DNA of 64,000 bases, from positions 1-64,000 of the forward strand of contig JAZOLG010000020.1 of the NCBI GenBank assembly GCA_045652765.1. The letters run 5' to 3'. The DNA is from UBA1231 sp045652765 (GTDB taxonomy: Bacteria > Bacillota_I > Bacilli_A > ML615J-28 > CAG-313). The first letter of the stretch is position 1; every line of letters starts with the position of its first letter. The notes beneath the pieces are model-generated. The model was not told where the DNA came from, ran no database searches, and saw only the letters and a list, made by a program, of their open reading frames with translations. Below are positions 16,054 to 25,127 of this stretch, piece after piece. The translations under genes and the position numbers were made by a program.

Positions 16054-17826
16054 ATGATATTCGGAAAACATGTTAATAAATTCTATTTACGCTACTGGTA
16101 TTTATTGATTGGTGGCATTATTTCACTACTTGCTGTTGACTATTTCCAACTATTAATACCAGATATAATTGGAAGTATTATAGATGGACTTAATGCAATA
16201 GGAAAAGAAAATCCACCTGTTGAACCATTAACTTTAGAGAAATTAAAGAGTTTTATGTTTGACATTATGGTTATAGCTGCTGTTATGTTTGCAGGTAGAT
16301 TTTTGTGGAGAATTACTATTTTTACAATGGGTGTAAATGTCGAATCTAACCTTCGTGACGAGATGTTTGTACATAGCGAAAAACTTTCTAGGGAGTATTA
16401 TAATACTCATAAAGTAGGCGAAGAAATGGCGCTTTATACAAATGATTTACAAACAATTAGACAAACATTTGGAAGTGGAATCATGATGATGATAGATGCC
16501 TTATTCCTTGGTACACTTGCTTTTGTTAAGATGGTTAAGATAGATTTTGTTCTAACGATTATTTCCTGCATACCTTTGATTGTAATTGTTTTCTTTAGTG
16601 GTCTTGTAGGACGAATCATGCGCAAGAAATTCCAAAAGCGTCAAGAGGCGTATGCAGAACTTACAGACTTCACTCAAGAAAATTTTGCAGGAATAACAGT
16701 TGTTAAAGCTTTTGTAAAAGAATTAAAAGAAATTGAAAGATTTGCAAAAATCAATAAGAAAAACAAAAAACGAAATATAGATTTTGTTAAATTTTCAATG
16801 TTATTAAACATCGCTATATCAGTACTGCTTAATAGTGTCATTTTAGTAATTATTTTATTTAGTGGTTATAAAGCATCACATGGTGGTAATTTTAGTATTG
16901 GTAATTTAACGAGATTTATTTCTTACTTTAACACATTAACTTGGCCGATGATGGCAATTGGACAATTAATTAATATTCGAAGTCAAGGTAAAGCAAGCTT
17001 AAACAGAATCAATGCACTGTTAGACTATCCTGTTGAAATCAAAGACGAAGAAGTTATAGATGTTGAAATAAAAGGGGAAATTAAATTTAAGAATTTAAAC
17101 TTTTCATATCCTGGATCTAATAATTTAGCACTTGAAAATGTAGAACTTGATATCCCTCAAGGAACAAGTGTTGGAATCTTGGGTAAAACGGGAAGCGGAA
17201 AGACAACACTTGTTGATATGTTACTTAGAATTTATAATGTCGATAAAGGTACGATTTTTATAGATGGTGTCGATATTATGAATATCGGTTTAAAAAATCT
17301 AAGATCTAATATTGGATATGTTCCACAAGATAATTTCTTGTTTAGTAAAACGGTTCTAGATAATATTTGTTTTAGTGAAGAAGAAAATGATTTAGAAAAA
17401 GCAAAATTATATTCTAAGTACGCCAGTGTAGATACAAACATTGAAGATTTTCCAAATAAATATGATACTGTTTTGGGAGAGCGTGGTGTAACACTTTCTG
17501 GTGGTCAAAGACAAAGAGTATCAATCGCTAGAGCAATGTATAAAGATCCTGCAATCTTAATACTAGACGACTCTGTATCAGCAGTTGATACTGAAACAGA
17601 AAGAAAAATTCTTGGATTTTTAAAACAAACAAGAAAGAATAAAACAACAATATTAGTTGCCCACAGAATTTCAACAGTTAAAGATATGGATCTAATTGTT
17701 GTAATTGATGATGGCAAAGTCATTGCAAAAGGAAAGCATGAAGAATTACTGAAAACATCTGAAGCATACAAGGAAATGGTGTTACTACAACAACTTGATG
17801 AAGAGGAGGGAGTAAGTCATGAATAA
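16054..17826 (+). CDS. ABC exporter half-transporter A (degenerate ATPase site)
   Basis: A 590-residue protein with an N-terminal six-helix exporter membrane domain (about 1-310) and a C-terminal ATPase domain. Motifs: Walker A GKTGSGKTT, Q-loop YVPQDNFLFS, signature LSGGQRQR, Walker B ILILDDSVSAVD and switch VAHRIS. The residue after Walker B Asp is Asp rather than the catalytic Glu, so its own site is degenerate, the hallmark of one partner in heterodimers such as YheI/YheH, BmrCD and LmrCD. The start ATG follows AAGGAGCGTGGTGT. It overlaps the next gene by 8 bases. Substrate (drug, lipid or peptide) unknown. Confidence 0.92.
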   Translation: MIFGKHVNKFYLRYWYLLIGGIISLLAVDYFQLLIPDIIGSIIDGLNAIGKENPPVEPLTLEKLKSFMFDIMVIAAVMFAGRFLWRITIFTMGVNVESNLRDEMFVHSEKLSREYYNTHKVGEEMALYTNDLQTIRQTFGSGIMMMIDALFLGTLAFVKMVKIDFVLTIISCIPLIVIVFFSGLVGRIMRKKFQKRQEAYAELTDFTQENFAGITVVKAFVKELKEIERFAKINKKNKKRNIDFVKFSMLLNIAISVLLNSVILVIILFSGYKASHGGNFSIGNLTRFISYFNTLTWPMMAIGQLINIRSQGKASLNRINALLDYPVEIKDEEVIDVEIKGEIKFKNLNFSYPGSNNLALENVELDIPQGTSVGILGKTGSGKTTLVDMLLRIYNVDKGTIFIDGVDIMNIGLKNLRSNIGYVPQDNFLFSKTVLDNICFSEEENDLEKAKLYSKYASVDTNIEDFPNKYDTVLGERGVTLSGGQRQRVSIARAMYKDPAILILDDSVSAVDTETERKILGFLKQTRKNKTTILVAHRISTVKDMDLIVVIDDGKVIAKGKHEELLKTSEAYKEMVLLQQLDEEEGVSHE

Positions 17827-19600
17827 TAAGTTAGATAACGAAAGAACAATGACAAACAAAGAACTTTTCAAAAAGTTATTCCGATATTTAAAACCAGAAC
17901 TTGGTAAATTTTTATTAGCTCTTTTAATGTTGATGACGTCTGTTGGATGTAATTTAGCAATACCTCTTTTAAATGGTGAAACAATTAAAATTATGGGTGA
18001 GGATATTGTTAATTACAGTTCTATTGTAAAAATTGCATTATTATTTGTTAGTATTTTAATTGTTTTAATAGGTGCAGAATATACACAAGCATTGTTACTA
18101 CAACACGCAGGACAATCAATAATTTATCAAGTTCGTATGGATGTATTTAGACATTTGGAATATACATCAATTGAACAAATTAATCAAATTCCAATTGGTA
18201 AATTAGTTACAAGAGTAACGAACGATACTAACGCATTAAATGAACTATTTACAGATGTACTGGTAAATTTGTTAAAAAGTTTAGTTACATTAATTGGCGT
18301 AATAATATTCATGTTTATCACAAACGCAAAACTTGCAACATATATGGTTGCTTTAATGCCTTTTATTTTAGTTATGACATTCTTGTTTAATTTTTGGACA
18401 AGAAAAGCATATAGAAAAGTTCGAAAGAATTTATCTGAAATTAATGCTTCGCTTTCAGAAAATCTATCAGGAATGAAAATTACACAAGTATTTAATGCTG
18501 AAGAAAAACAATATCGTGAGTTTAAAGAACGAAATGAAAAATTGAGAAAAAGTAATTTAAAACAAATATTATTATTTGCGATATTTAGACCGACTATATA
18601 TGTGTGTTATTTGGGAACAGTGATAATAGTCTTTTGGTTTGGTGGTAAAGATGCATTAATTGCCAAAGACTTACATGCAATAGCAGCCCTTGTAACTTTT
18701 GAAATGTATATTAATAGTTTCTTTAATCCAATTCAACAATTATCAGAACAACTAAATATTTTACAATCATCGCTTGCTTCAAGTGAAAGAATCTTTGAAA
18801 TTTTAGATACAGAAAGTAATATTCAAGATTCTGAAGATGCAATTGAACTTGAAGAGTTAAAAGGTGAAATAGAATTTAAAAATGTATGGTTTGCATACGA
18901 AGAGAACAATTGGATATTAAAAGATGTATCGTTCCACATTAAGCCGAAAGAGGTTGTGGCATTTGTTGGCGCAACTGGATCTGGTAAAACAACGATTCTT
19001 TCGCTTATTGTTAGAAATTATGATATTCAAAAAGGTCAAATTTTAATTGATGGTATTGATGTTAAACATATCAAACTTGCATCTTTGAGAAAACATTTTG
19101 GTCAAATGTTACAAGATGTCTTCTTATTTAGCGGTGATATTATGGATAATATCAAAATGCAAGAAGAATCAATAACTGATGAAGAAGTGTATGCGGCATG
19201 TAAATATGTTGGTGCAGATCATTTCATCGAAAAATTAGACGAGAAATATCATGAAAAAGTTAGAGAACGAGGAAACAATTTCTCAAGCGGTCAAAGACAA
19301 TTATTGTCTTTTGCTAGAACAATTGTTCATAAACCAAGTGTAATCATTCTAGATGAAGCAACAGCTAATATTGATACGGAAACAGAAGTATTGATTCAAG
19401 ATTCGCTAGAGAAGATTATGAATATTGGTACTACTTTAATGGTAGCGCATAGACTTTCAACAATTCAACACTCTGATAAAATAATTGTACTATCAAAGGG
19501 TGTTATTATTGAAGAAGGTACCCATCAAGAATTATTAAAACAAAAAGGTCAGTACTACAAATTATATACATTGCAGTACGAAAAGAAACAATTTGAATAA
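17819..19600 (+). CDS. ABC exporter half-transporter B (catalytic)
   Basis: A 593-residue partner of the preceding gene, with the same membrane-ATPase order. Walker A is GATGSGKTT, and Walker B VIILDEATANID keeps the catalytic Glu. The signature is FSSGQRQL instead of LSGGQ, so the two halves combine one complete and one incomplete ATP site. Translation is probably coupled (8-base overlap, GAGGAGGGAG just upstream of the ATG). The membrane domain carries the coupling-loop motif QVFNAEEKQYREF. The operon ends with the hairpin at 19610. Confidence 0.93.
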   Translation: MNNKLDNERTMTNKELFKKLFRYLKPELGKFLLALLMLMTSVGCNLAIPLLNGETIKIMGEDIVNYSSIVKIALLFVSILIVLIGAEYTQALLLQHAGQSIIYQVRMDVFRHLEYTSIEQINQIPIGKLVTRVTNDTNALNELFTDVLVNLLKSLVTLIGVIIFMFITNAKLATYMVALMPFILVMTFLFNFWTRKAYRKVRKNLSEINASLSENLSGMKITQVFNAEEKQYREFKERNEKLRKSNLKQILLFAIFRPTIYVCYLGTVIIVFWFGGKDALIAKDLHAIAALVTFEMYINSFFNPIQQLSEQLNILQSSLASSERIFEILDTESNIQDSEDAIELEELKGEIEFKNVWFAYEENNWILKDVSFHIKPKEVVAFVGATGSGKTTILSLIVRNYDIQKGQILIDGIDVKHIKLASLRKHFGQMLQDVFLFSGDIMDNIKMQEESITDEEVYAACKYVGADHFIEKLDEKYHEKVRERGNNFSSGQRQLLSFARTIVHKPSVIILDEATANIDTETEVLIQDSLEKIMNIGTTLMVAHRLSTIQHSDKIIVLSKGVIIEEGTHQELLKQKGQYYKLYTLQYEKKQFE

Positions 19601-19609
19601 AACATATAG

Positions 19610-19637
19610 CCTCCTGCATATAATTGTGGGAGGTTTT
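19610..19637 (+). terminator. Terminator after ABC exporter operon
   Basis: Stem CCTCCTGCA / TGTGGGAGG (two G-T pairs), loop TATAAT, T5 tail. Confidence 0.8.
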
Positions 19638-19670
19638 TAAATACCTTGTAAAAAATCATTTTTTAATTAG

Positions 19671-19699
19671 TTGAAAAAAAAACGTGTTTATGATAAAAT
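19671..19699 (+). promoter_or_regulatory. Probable pckA-oad operon promoter
   Basis: TTGAAA (19671-19676), 17-bp spacer, TAAAAT (19694-19699). About 70 untranslated bases follow before AAGAGGTAAAAAA and the ATG. Confidence 0.6.
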
Positions 19700-19776
19700 A
19701 AATCGAAATAATTTGGGTCGTTTTGTGTTAAATACTCAAAAAACCAAAAAAATTCAAAAAGAAAGAGGTAAAAAAA

Positions 19777-21384
19777 ATGGCAAAAATTAATTTAGAAAAA
19801 TATGGAATTACTGGCGTTACAGAAATTGTACACAACCCTTCATATGAAGTATTATTCCAAGAAGAAACAAAACCAGAATTAGTTGGTTATGAAAAAGGTC
19901 AAGTAACAGAATTAGGTACTGTTAATGTTATGACAGGTATTTACACAGGTCGTTCGCCTAAAGACAAATACATTGTTATGGATGAAAATTCAAAGGACAC
20001 TGTATGGTGGACTAGTGATGAATACAAAAATGACAATCATCCAATCTCAGAAGAAGTTTGGCATGAATTAAAAGATTTAGCAAAAAAACAATTATCTAAC
20101 AAAAGATTATTCGTAATTGATGCTTTCTGTGGTGCTGATGCAGAAACTAGAATGGCTATTCGTTTCGTTATGGAAGTAGCATGGCAAGCTCATTTTGTAA
20201 AAAATATGTTTATTGTTCCAACTGAAGAAGAACTTGAAAACTTCGAACCAGATTTCGTAGTTTACAATGCTTCAAAAGCTAAAGTTGAAAACTATCAAGA
20301 ATTAGGTTTAAATTCTGAAACAGCTGTTGCATTTAACATTACATCTAAAGAACAAGTTATTCTTAACACTTGGTATGGTGGTGAAATGAAAAAAGGTATG
20401 TTCTCAATGATGAACTATTTCTTACCACTTAAAGGTATTGCTTCAATGCACTGCTCAGCTAATACTGATATGAATGGTGAAAATACAGCTATTTTCTTTG
20501 GTTTATCAGGAACTGGTAAAACTACATTATCAACAGATCCTAAACGTTTATTAATCGGTGATGATGAACATGGTTGGGATGACAATGGTGTATTCAACTT
20601 CGAAGGTGGATGCTATGCAAAAGTAATTAACCTTGATGCTGAATCAGAACCAGATATTTATAGAGCTATCAAACGTAACGCATTACTTGAAAACGTTACA
20701 GTTGATGAAAATGGTAAAATTGATTTCAATGATAAGAGCGTAACTGAAAATACACGTGTTTCTTACCCAATCAATCACATTGAAAAAATTGTTCGTCCAG
20801 TATCTAAAGCACCTGCTGCTAAGAGTGTAATTTTCTTATCAGCTGATGCATTCGGAGTACTTCCTCCAGTTTCAATCTTAACTCCTGAACAAACTAAATA
20901 CTATTTCTTATCAGGATTTACTGCAAAACTTGCTGGTACTGAACGTGGTATCACTGAACCTACTCCAACATTCTCAGCTTGCTTCGGTCAAGCATTCTTA
21001 GAATTACATCCAACAAAATATGCTGAAGAACTAGTTAAGAAAATGGAAGCTAATGGTTCTAAAGCTTACTTAGTTAACACTGGATGGAACGGAACAGGTA
21101 AACGTATTTCTATCAAAGATACTCGTGGTATCATCGATGCTATCTTAGATGGTTCAATTGAAAAAGTTGAAACAAAACAAGTTCCATTCTTTAATTTCAC
21201 AGTTCCAACTGAATTACCAGGTGTAGATACAAATATCTTAGATCCTCGTAATACATATGCAGATGCAAAAATTTGGGAAGATAAAGCTAAAGACTTAGCA
21301 TCTCGTTTCAATAAAAACTTTGCTAAATACGAAGGAAATGAAGCTGGTAAAGCTTTAGTTAAAGCTGGTCCACAATTAAACTAA
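19777..21384 (+). CDS. pckA: Phosphoenolpyruvate carboxykinase (ATP)
   Basis: A 535-residue ATP-type PEPCK, normal length. Signatures: TGRSPKDKY near residue 54, the kinase-1a loop GLSGTGKTTLS near 242, the metal-binding IGDDEHGWDDNGVFNFEGGCYAK and the C-terminal NTGWNGTGKRISIK. It interconverts PEP + CO2 + ADP with oxaloacetate + ATP. It is the first gene of a five-gene operon: oadA begins 17 bases downstream with no terminator. That context argues for the carboxylating, ATP-forming direction, with oxaloacetate passed to the sodium-pumping decarboxylase. No RBS or start ambiguity. Confidence 0.97.
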   Translation: MAKINLEKYGITGVTEIVHNPSYEVLFQEETKPELVGYEKGQVTELGTVNVMTGIYTGRSPKDKYIVMDENSKDTVWWTSDEYKNDNHPISEEVWHELKDLAKKQLSNKRLFVIDAFCGADAETRMAIRFVMEVAWQAHFVKNMFIVPTEEELENFEPDFVVYNASKAKVENYQELGLNSETAVAFNITSKEQVILNTWYGGEMKKGMFSMMNYFLPLKGIASMHCSANTDMNGENTAIFFGLSGTGKTTLSTDPKRLLIGDDEHGWDDNGVFNFEGGCYAKVINLDAESEPDIYRAIKRNALLENVTVDENGKIDFNDKSVTENTRVSYPINHIEKIVRPVSKAPAAKSVIFLSADAFGVLPPVSILTPEQTKYYFLSGFTAKLAGTERGITEPTPTFSACFGQAFLELHPTKYAEELVKKMEANGSKAYLVNTGWNGTGKRISIKDTRGIIDAILDGSIEKVETKQVPFFNFTVPTELPGVDTNILDPRNTYADAKIWEDKAKDLASRFNKNFAKYEGNEAGKALVKAGPQLN

Positions 21385-21401
21385 TTTAAAGGAGAATTAA
21401 A

Positions 21402-22793
21402 ATGGGTGTTAAAATCGTCGATACTTGTTTAAGAGACGGTCATCAATCACTTATTGCAACTCGTTTAACAACAGAAGAAATCTTAACAATCGCTCCACTT
21501 CTAGATAAAGCAGGTTATCATGCTCTAGAAGTTTGGGGTGGTGCAACTTTTGATTCATGTCTTCGATTCTTGAATGAAGACCCATGGGAAAGATTAAGAG
21601 CAATTCGTAAAGCTTGTCCTAATACAAAACTTCAAATGTTATTTAGAGGTCAAAATATGTTAGGATATCGCCATTACTCAGATGATTTAGTTGAAAAATT
21701 TGTTCAAAAATCATTAGAAAATGGTATTGATATTATTCGTGTTTTTGATGCGTTAAACGATTTAAGAAATCTAAAAAGTAGTGTAGATGCAACAAACAAG
21801 TATAAAAAACAATATAATGGTCATTGTCAAATTGCATTATCATATACAACAAGTCCAGTTCATACAATTGAATATTACGTAGCGCTTGCAAAAGAAATTG
21901 AAGCAATGGGTGCTGATTCAATCTGTATTAAAGACATGGCAGGTGTATTATTACCAGATGCAGCATATGAACTTGTTTCTAGACTTAAAAAAGAAGTAAA
22001 ACTACCACTTGAACTTCACACTCACTGCACAGGCGGTGTGGCTGAAATGACTATCATGAAAGCAATTCAAGCTGGTTGTGATATTGTTGATACAGCTTTA
22101 TCACCATTTAGTGGTGGAACAAGTCAACCTTGCACAGAAGCATTGGAATATGTTTTACAAGGTACAGAATATGATCCACAACTTGATTTAAAAGCTTTAA
22201 AACAAGCTTGTGATAAATTAACTGTTATCAAAGATAAATATTTATCTAGTGGAACACTTAATCCAAAAGCTTTAACAACAAATCCAAATATTTTGAAATA
22301 TCAAGTTCCTGGCGGAATGTTATCTAATCTAATGAGTCAATTAAAAGGTCAAGGAGCGATGGATAGATATGAAGAAGTTTTAAATGAAATTCCAAGAGTT
22401 CGTAAAGATCTTGGCTATCCTCCACTAGTAACACCACTTTCTCAAATGGTTGGTACACAAGCTGTAATGAACGTATTGAGCGGAGAACGTTACAAAATGT
22501 GTCCAGGAGAAATTAAAGCATATTTAAAAGGTGAATATGGACAAGCTCCAGCACCAGTAGATGAAGAAGTTAAACAAAAAATCATTGGTGATGCTGAAGT
22601 TATTACATATCGTCCAGCTGACAAAATTGCTCCTGAGTTTGAAGCAATGAAAGCTAAATACGGTCACATTTGTGATTCTGATGAAGATGTTTTATCTTGT
22701 GCTTTATTTGAAAATGTAGCAGTTAAATTCTTAGAAGGCAAAAAACAAAAAAGCCAAAATGAAGTTGTAGAATTTAACGTTCAAATTGGGTAG
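21402..22793 (+). CDS. oadA: Oxaloacetate decarboxylase alpha subunit (carboxyltransferase)
   Basis: A 463-residue carboxyltransferase. It has VDTCLRDGHQS at the N terminus (metal Asp7), the reactive Lys177 in CIKDMAG, and metal-binding ELHTHCTGG (H206, H208). It moves the carboxyl group of oxaloacetate to carrier-bound biotin, giving pyruvate. The usual C-terminal biotin domain of long OadA is absent and is supplied by the separate carrier gene at 23521. A PycB/5S-type role could be considered, but the adjacent beta and gamma subunits fix it as the Na+-pump alpha subunit. Confidence 0.94.
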   Translation: MGVKIVDTCLRDGHQSLIATRLTTEEILTIAPLLDKAGYHALEVWGGATFDSCLRFLNEDPWERLRAIRKACPNTKLQMLFRGQNMLGYRHYSDDLVEKFVQKSLENGIDIIRVFDALNDLRNLKSSVDATNKYKKQYNGHCQIALSYTTSPVHTIEYYVALAKEIEAMGADSICIKDMAGVLLPDAAYELVSRLKKEVKLPLELHTHCTGGVAEMTIMKAIQAGCDIVDTALSPFSGGTSQPCTEALEYVLQGTEYDPQLDLKALKQACDKLTVIKDKYLSSGTLNPKALTTNPNILKYQVPGGMLSNLMSQLKGQGAMDRYEEVLNEIPRVRKDLGYPPLVTPLSQMVGTQAVMNVLSGERYKMCPGEIKAYLKGEYGQAPAPVDEEVKQKIIGDAEVITYRPADKIAPEFEAMKAKYGHICDSDEDVLSCALFENVAVKFLEGKKQKSQNEVVEFNVQIG

Positions 22794-22802
22794 GAGGTAA
22801 AT

Positions 22803-23510
22803 ATGAAAAGATTATTTAAATTATTTACATTAATATTTGTTATATTATGTGCTACTCTTTTAACAGGCTGTTCAAAAGAAGATCAATTTAAAATTATTTC
22901 TAATCCAGGAACTGAAGCTGATCTTGAAGTGTTAGCTGATGTGCAAAAAGAATTAGATGAACTAAATGCTAAAAAAGCTGAAGGTGCAGAACTTGATGTA
23001 ATGATTGGTTTATATCATATTGATTCAGATGTTCTTTATCTTGAATTAGTACCTGAACTTCCAGAAGGAAAATATTATGTTGTTACTGGTTTAAAAAGCA
23101 CGTTACCTTCAATGATTAAAAAAGGTGCTAATTTCAGTGGATGGTATACAACTGAAGATTTTAAATCAGGCACAAAAGTAACTGCATCTGCAGAAAATAC
23201 AGTGCTTTATGCAAAATATATGACATTTGCTGAAGCTGGTATCGTTGCTGTTGTATGTATGGCAATCGTATTTGGAATGTTAGCATTAATTGCTGGAATC
23301 ATTTCATTATTTAAATTTGTTGCTCCAAAAGAAGAAGCAAAACCAGTTGCTAAACCAACTGCACCTCAAGTTCAAGCAGCTCGTCCTGCATTAAAACTTG
23401 AAGATATTAAAGACGAAGATATGATGGCTGCGGCTTTAGTTGCAACTATTGATTATCATGAAGAAACAAAAGAAGACGTTCGTGTTGTTTCAATTAAACA
23501 AATAGGATAG
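22803..23510 (+). CDS. OadG-family gamma subunit fused to a lipoprotein ectodomain
   Basis: A 235-residue protein of unusual build. It opens with a lipoprotein signal with lipobox LLTGC (Cys23). Residues 28-140 are extracytoplasmic and end with an InlB-repeat-like segment (FSGWYTTEDFKSGT ... VLYAKY). One membrane helix follows (about 145-173). A cytosolic tail has a Pro/Ala linker and an OadG-like end (DEDMMAAALVATIDYHE ... VRVVSIKQIG). Ordinary OadG is about 80-130 residues with no ectodomain. It lies between oadA and the biotin carrier (spacing 9 and 10 bases), where oadG belongs, and would anchor OadA to OadB. The ectodomain's role is unknown. Confidence 0.75.
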   Translation: MKRLFKLFTLIFVILCATLLTGCSKEDQFKIISNPGTEADLEVLADVQKELDELNAKKAEGAELDVMIGLYHIDSDVLYLELVPELPEGKYYVVTGLKSTLPSMIKKGANFSGWYTTEDFKSGTKVTASAENTVLYAKYMTFAEAGIVAVVCMAIVFGMLALIAGIISLFKFVAPKEEAKPVAKPTAPQVQAARPALKLEDIKDEDMMAAALVATIDYHEETKEDVRVVSIKQIG

Positions 23511-23520
23511 GAGAGTAATC

Positions 23521-23868
23521 ATGAAAGTATATAAAGTAAAAGTTAATGGTAAACTTTTCGAAGTAGAACTTGAAAGTGTTTCTGAAAACAATCAAACTAT
23601 TGCAGCTCCTGCTCAAGCTGCACCTGTTCAAGCTGCACCTGCTTTAGGTGGTGCTGGTGCTGAACTTAAAGCTCCAATGGCTGGAACAATCTTAGACGTT
23701 AAAGTAAGTGTTGGACAAACTGTTAACGTTGGTGATGTTGTATGTATTTTAGAAGCAATGAAATTAGAAAACGAAGTTGTAGCTGACGTTGCTGGTGTTG
23801 TTAAATCAATTGCTGTAACTAAAGGAACTAGTGTTTCTAATGGACAAGTAATTGCTGTAATAGGATAA
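23521..23868 (+). CDS. Biotin carboxyl carrier protein of the decarboxylase
   Basis: A 115-residue biotinyl protein. An N-terminal about 25-residue segment is joined by an Ala/Pro-rich swinging linker (27-45) to a biotinyl domain with LEAMKLENEV, where Lys81 takes biotin. It corresponds to the MmdC/GcdC-type gamma carrier, or the detached C-terminus of long OadA. It ferries CO2 from OadA to OadB. RBS AGGAGAGTAATC. BirA, needed to attach biotin, is encoded 1.3 kb downstream. Confidence 0.93.
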   Translation: MKVYKVKVNGKLFEVELESVSENNQTIAAPAQAAPVQAAPALGGAGAELKAPMAGTILDVKVSVGQTVNVGDVVCILEAMKLENEVVADVAGVVKSIAVTKGTSVSNGQVIAVIG

Positions 23869-23873
23869 TATAA

Positions 23874-25064
23874 ATGATTTATTCAAATTCAATGTTCGGA
23901 CAATTATTTAAAAACTTCTTCGAACAAATGGGTTTTTTCACAGATGGTAAAATTGATACAATTAATTTAATCTTTAGAATTGCGATGATTGCGGTAGCTT
24001 GTTTATTAATATTCTTAGCTATTGCAAAAGGTTTTGAACCATACTTATTAATTCCAATTGGTGTTGGTATGTTACTTGCGAATCTAGCACCATCCCTTGT
24101 TGCGGCCCCTGTTGGTGATGCTGCACCAGGACTTTTATGGTCTTTCCAAAGAGGAATTGCATGGGAAATTTTCCCACCACTAATTTTCCTTGGAATTGGT
24201 GCAACTACAGATTTTGGTCCATTAATTTCTAGACCTAGTAGTTTATTACTTGGTGCTGCTGCTCAATTTGGAATTTTCATTACATTTGTTGGCGCTTTAG
24301 TTTTAGGATTTGATGCACTTCAAGCTGCATCAATCGGTATCATTGGTGGAGCTGATGGTCCAACTGCTATTTTCCTTTCAAATAAATTATTGAACGGAAC
24401 TGTCGGTGGTGAACAATTAAAAGCATCAATTGCAATTGTTGCGTACTCATATATGGCACTTGTTCCAATTATTCAACCACCAATTATTAAAGCTTTAACA
24501 ACAAAAGAAGAACGTAAGATTAAAATGGTTGAACCACGTAAAGTATCTAAACGTGAAAAAATCTTATTCCCAATTACTGTTATGATTGTTGTAATTATGT
24601 TAATTCCATCATGTGCACCATTAATTGGTATGCTTATGCTTGGTAACTTAATTAAAGAATCTGGTGTTGTACCAAATTTAGTGGATGCTGCATCTAAAAC
24701 AATAATGTATATGGTGACAGTTTTATTAGGGCTTGCCGTAGGTGCTAAAGCAACATTTAATGATTTAAATCAAGTATTAGACTTTGTTAAAATCTTAGTT
24801 TTAGGTATGGTTGCGTTTGGTATGGCAACAGCAACAGGAGTTTTAGTTGGAAAACTTATGTGTAAACTTACTAAAGGTAAAGTTAACCCAATGATAGGTG
24901 CAGCCGGTGTATCAGCTGTTCCAATGGCTGCTCGTGTAGTTCACAAAATTGGTCTTGAAGAAGATAAATCTAATTACTTATTAATGCACGCAATGGGTCC
25001 AAACGTTGCAGGTGTTATCGGTAGTGCGGTTGCGGCCGGCTTACTACTTGGTATGTTAGGATAA
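23874..25064 (+). CDS. oadB: Oxaloacetate decarboxylase beta subunit (Na+ pump)
   Basis: A 396-residue polytopic membrane protein of the sodium-translocating decarboxylase beta family. Diagnostic segments are SIGIIGGADGPTAIFLSNKL (the conserved GGADGPT motif with the Asp used in Na+ translocation), an N-terminal PPLIFLGIGATTDFGP region and GAAGVSAVPMAARVVHK near the end. It decarboxylates carboxybiotin and exports about two Na+ per turnover. The start at 23874 has only a modest AGGATAAT site; Met at 23892 is an alternative. Last gene of the operon, with a terminator right after it. Confidence 0.95.
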   Translation: MIYSNSMFGQLFKNFFEQMGFFTDGKIDTINLIFRIAMIAVACLLIFLAIAKGFEPYLLIPIGVGMLLANLAPSLVAAPVGDAAPGLLWSFQRGIAWEIFPPLIFLGIGATTDFGPLISRPSSLLLGAAAQFGIFITFVGALVLGFDALQAASIGIIGGADGPTAIFLSNKLLNGTVGGEQLKASIAIVAYSYMALVPIIQPPIIKALTTKEERKIKMVEPRKVSKREKILFPITVMIVVIMLIPSCAPLIGMLMLGNLIKESGVVPNLVDAASKTIMYMVTVLLGLAVGAKATFNDLNQVLDFVKILVLGMVAFGMATATGVLVGKLMCKLTKGKVNPMIGAAGVSAVPMAARVVHKIGLEEDKSNYLLMHAMGPNVAGVIGSAVAAGLLLGMLG

Positions 25065-25066
25065 TT

Positions 25067-25100
25067 AAAAAAGGTAAGATTTTCTTACCTTTTTCTTTTT
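25067..25100 (+). terminator. Terminator of the pckA-oad operon
   Basis: Stem AAAAAGGTAAGA / TCTTACCTTTTT with TTT loop and T-rich tail. Confidence 0.92.
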
Positions 25101-25127
25101 TTGTGATATAATTAATGTGGTGATAGA

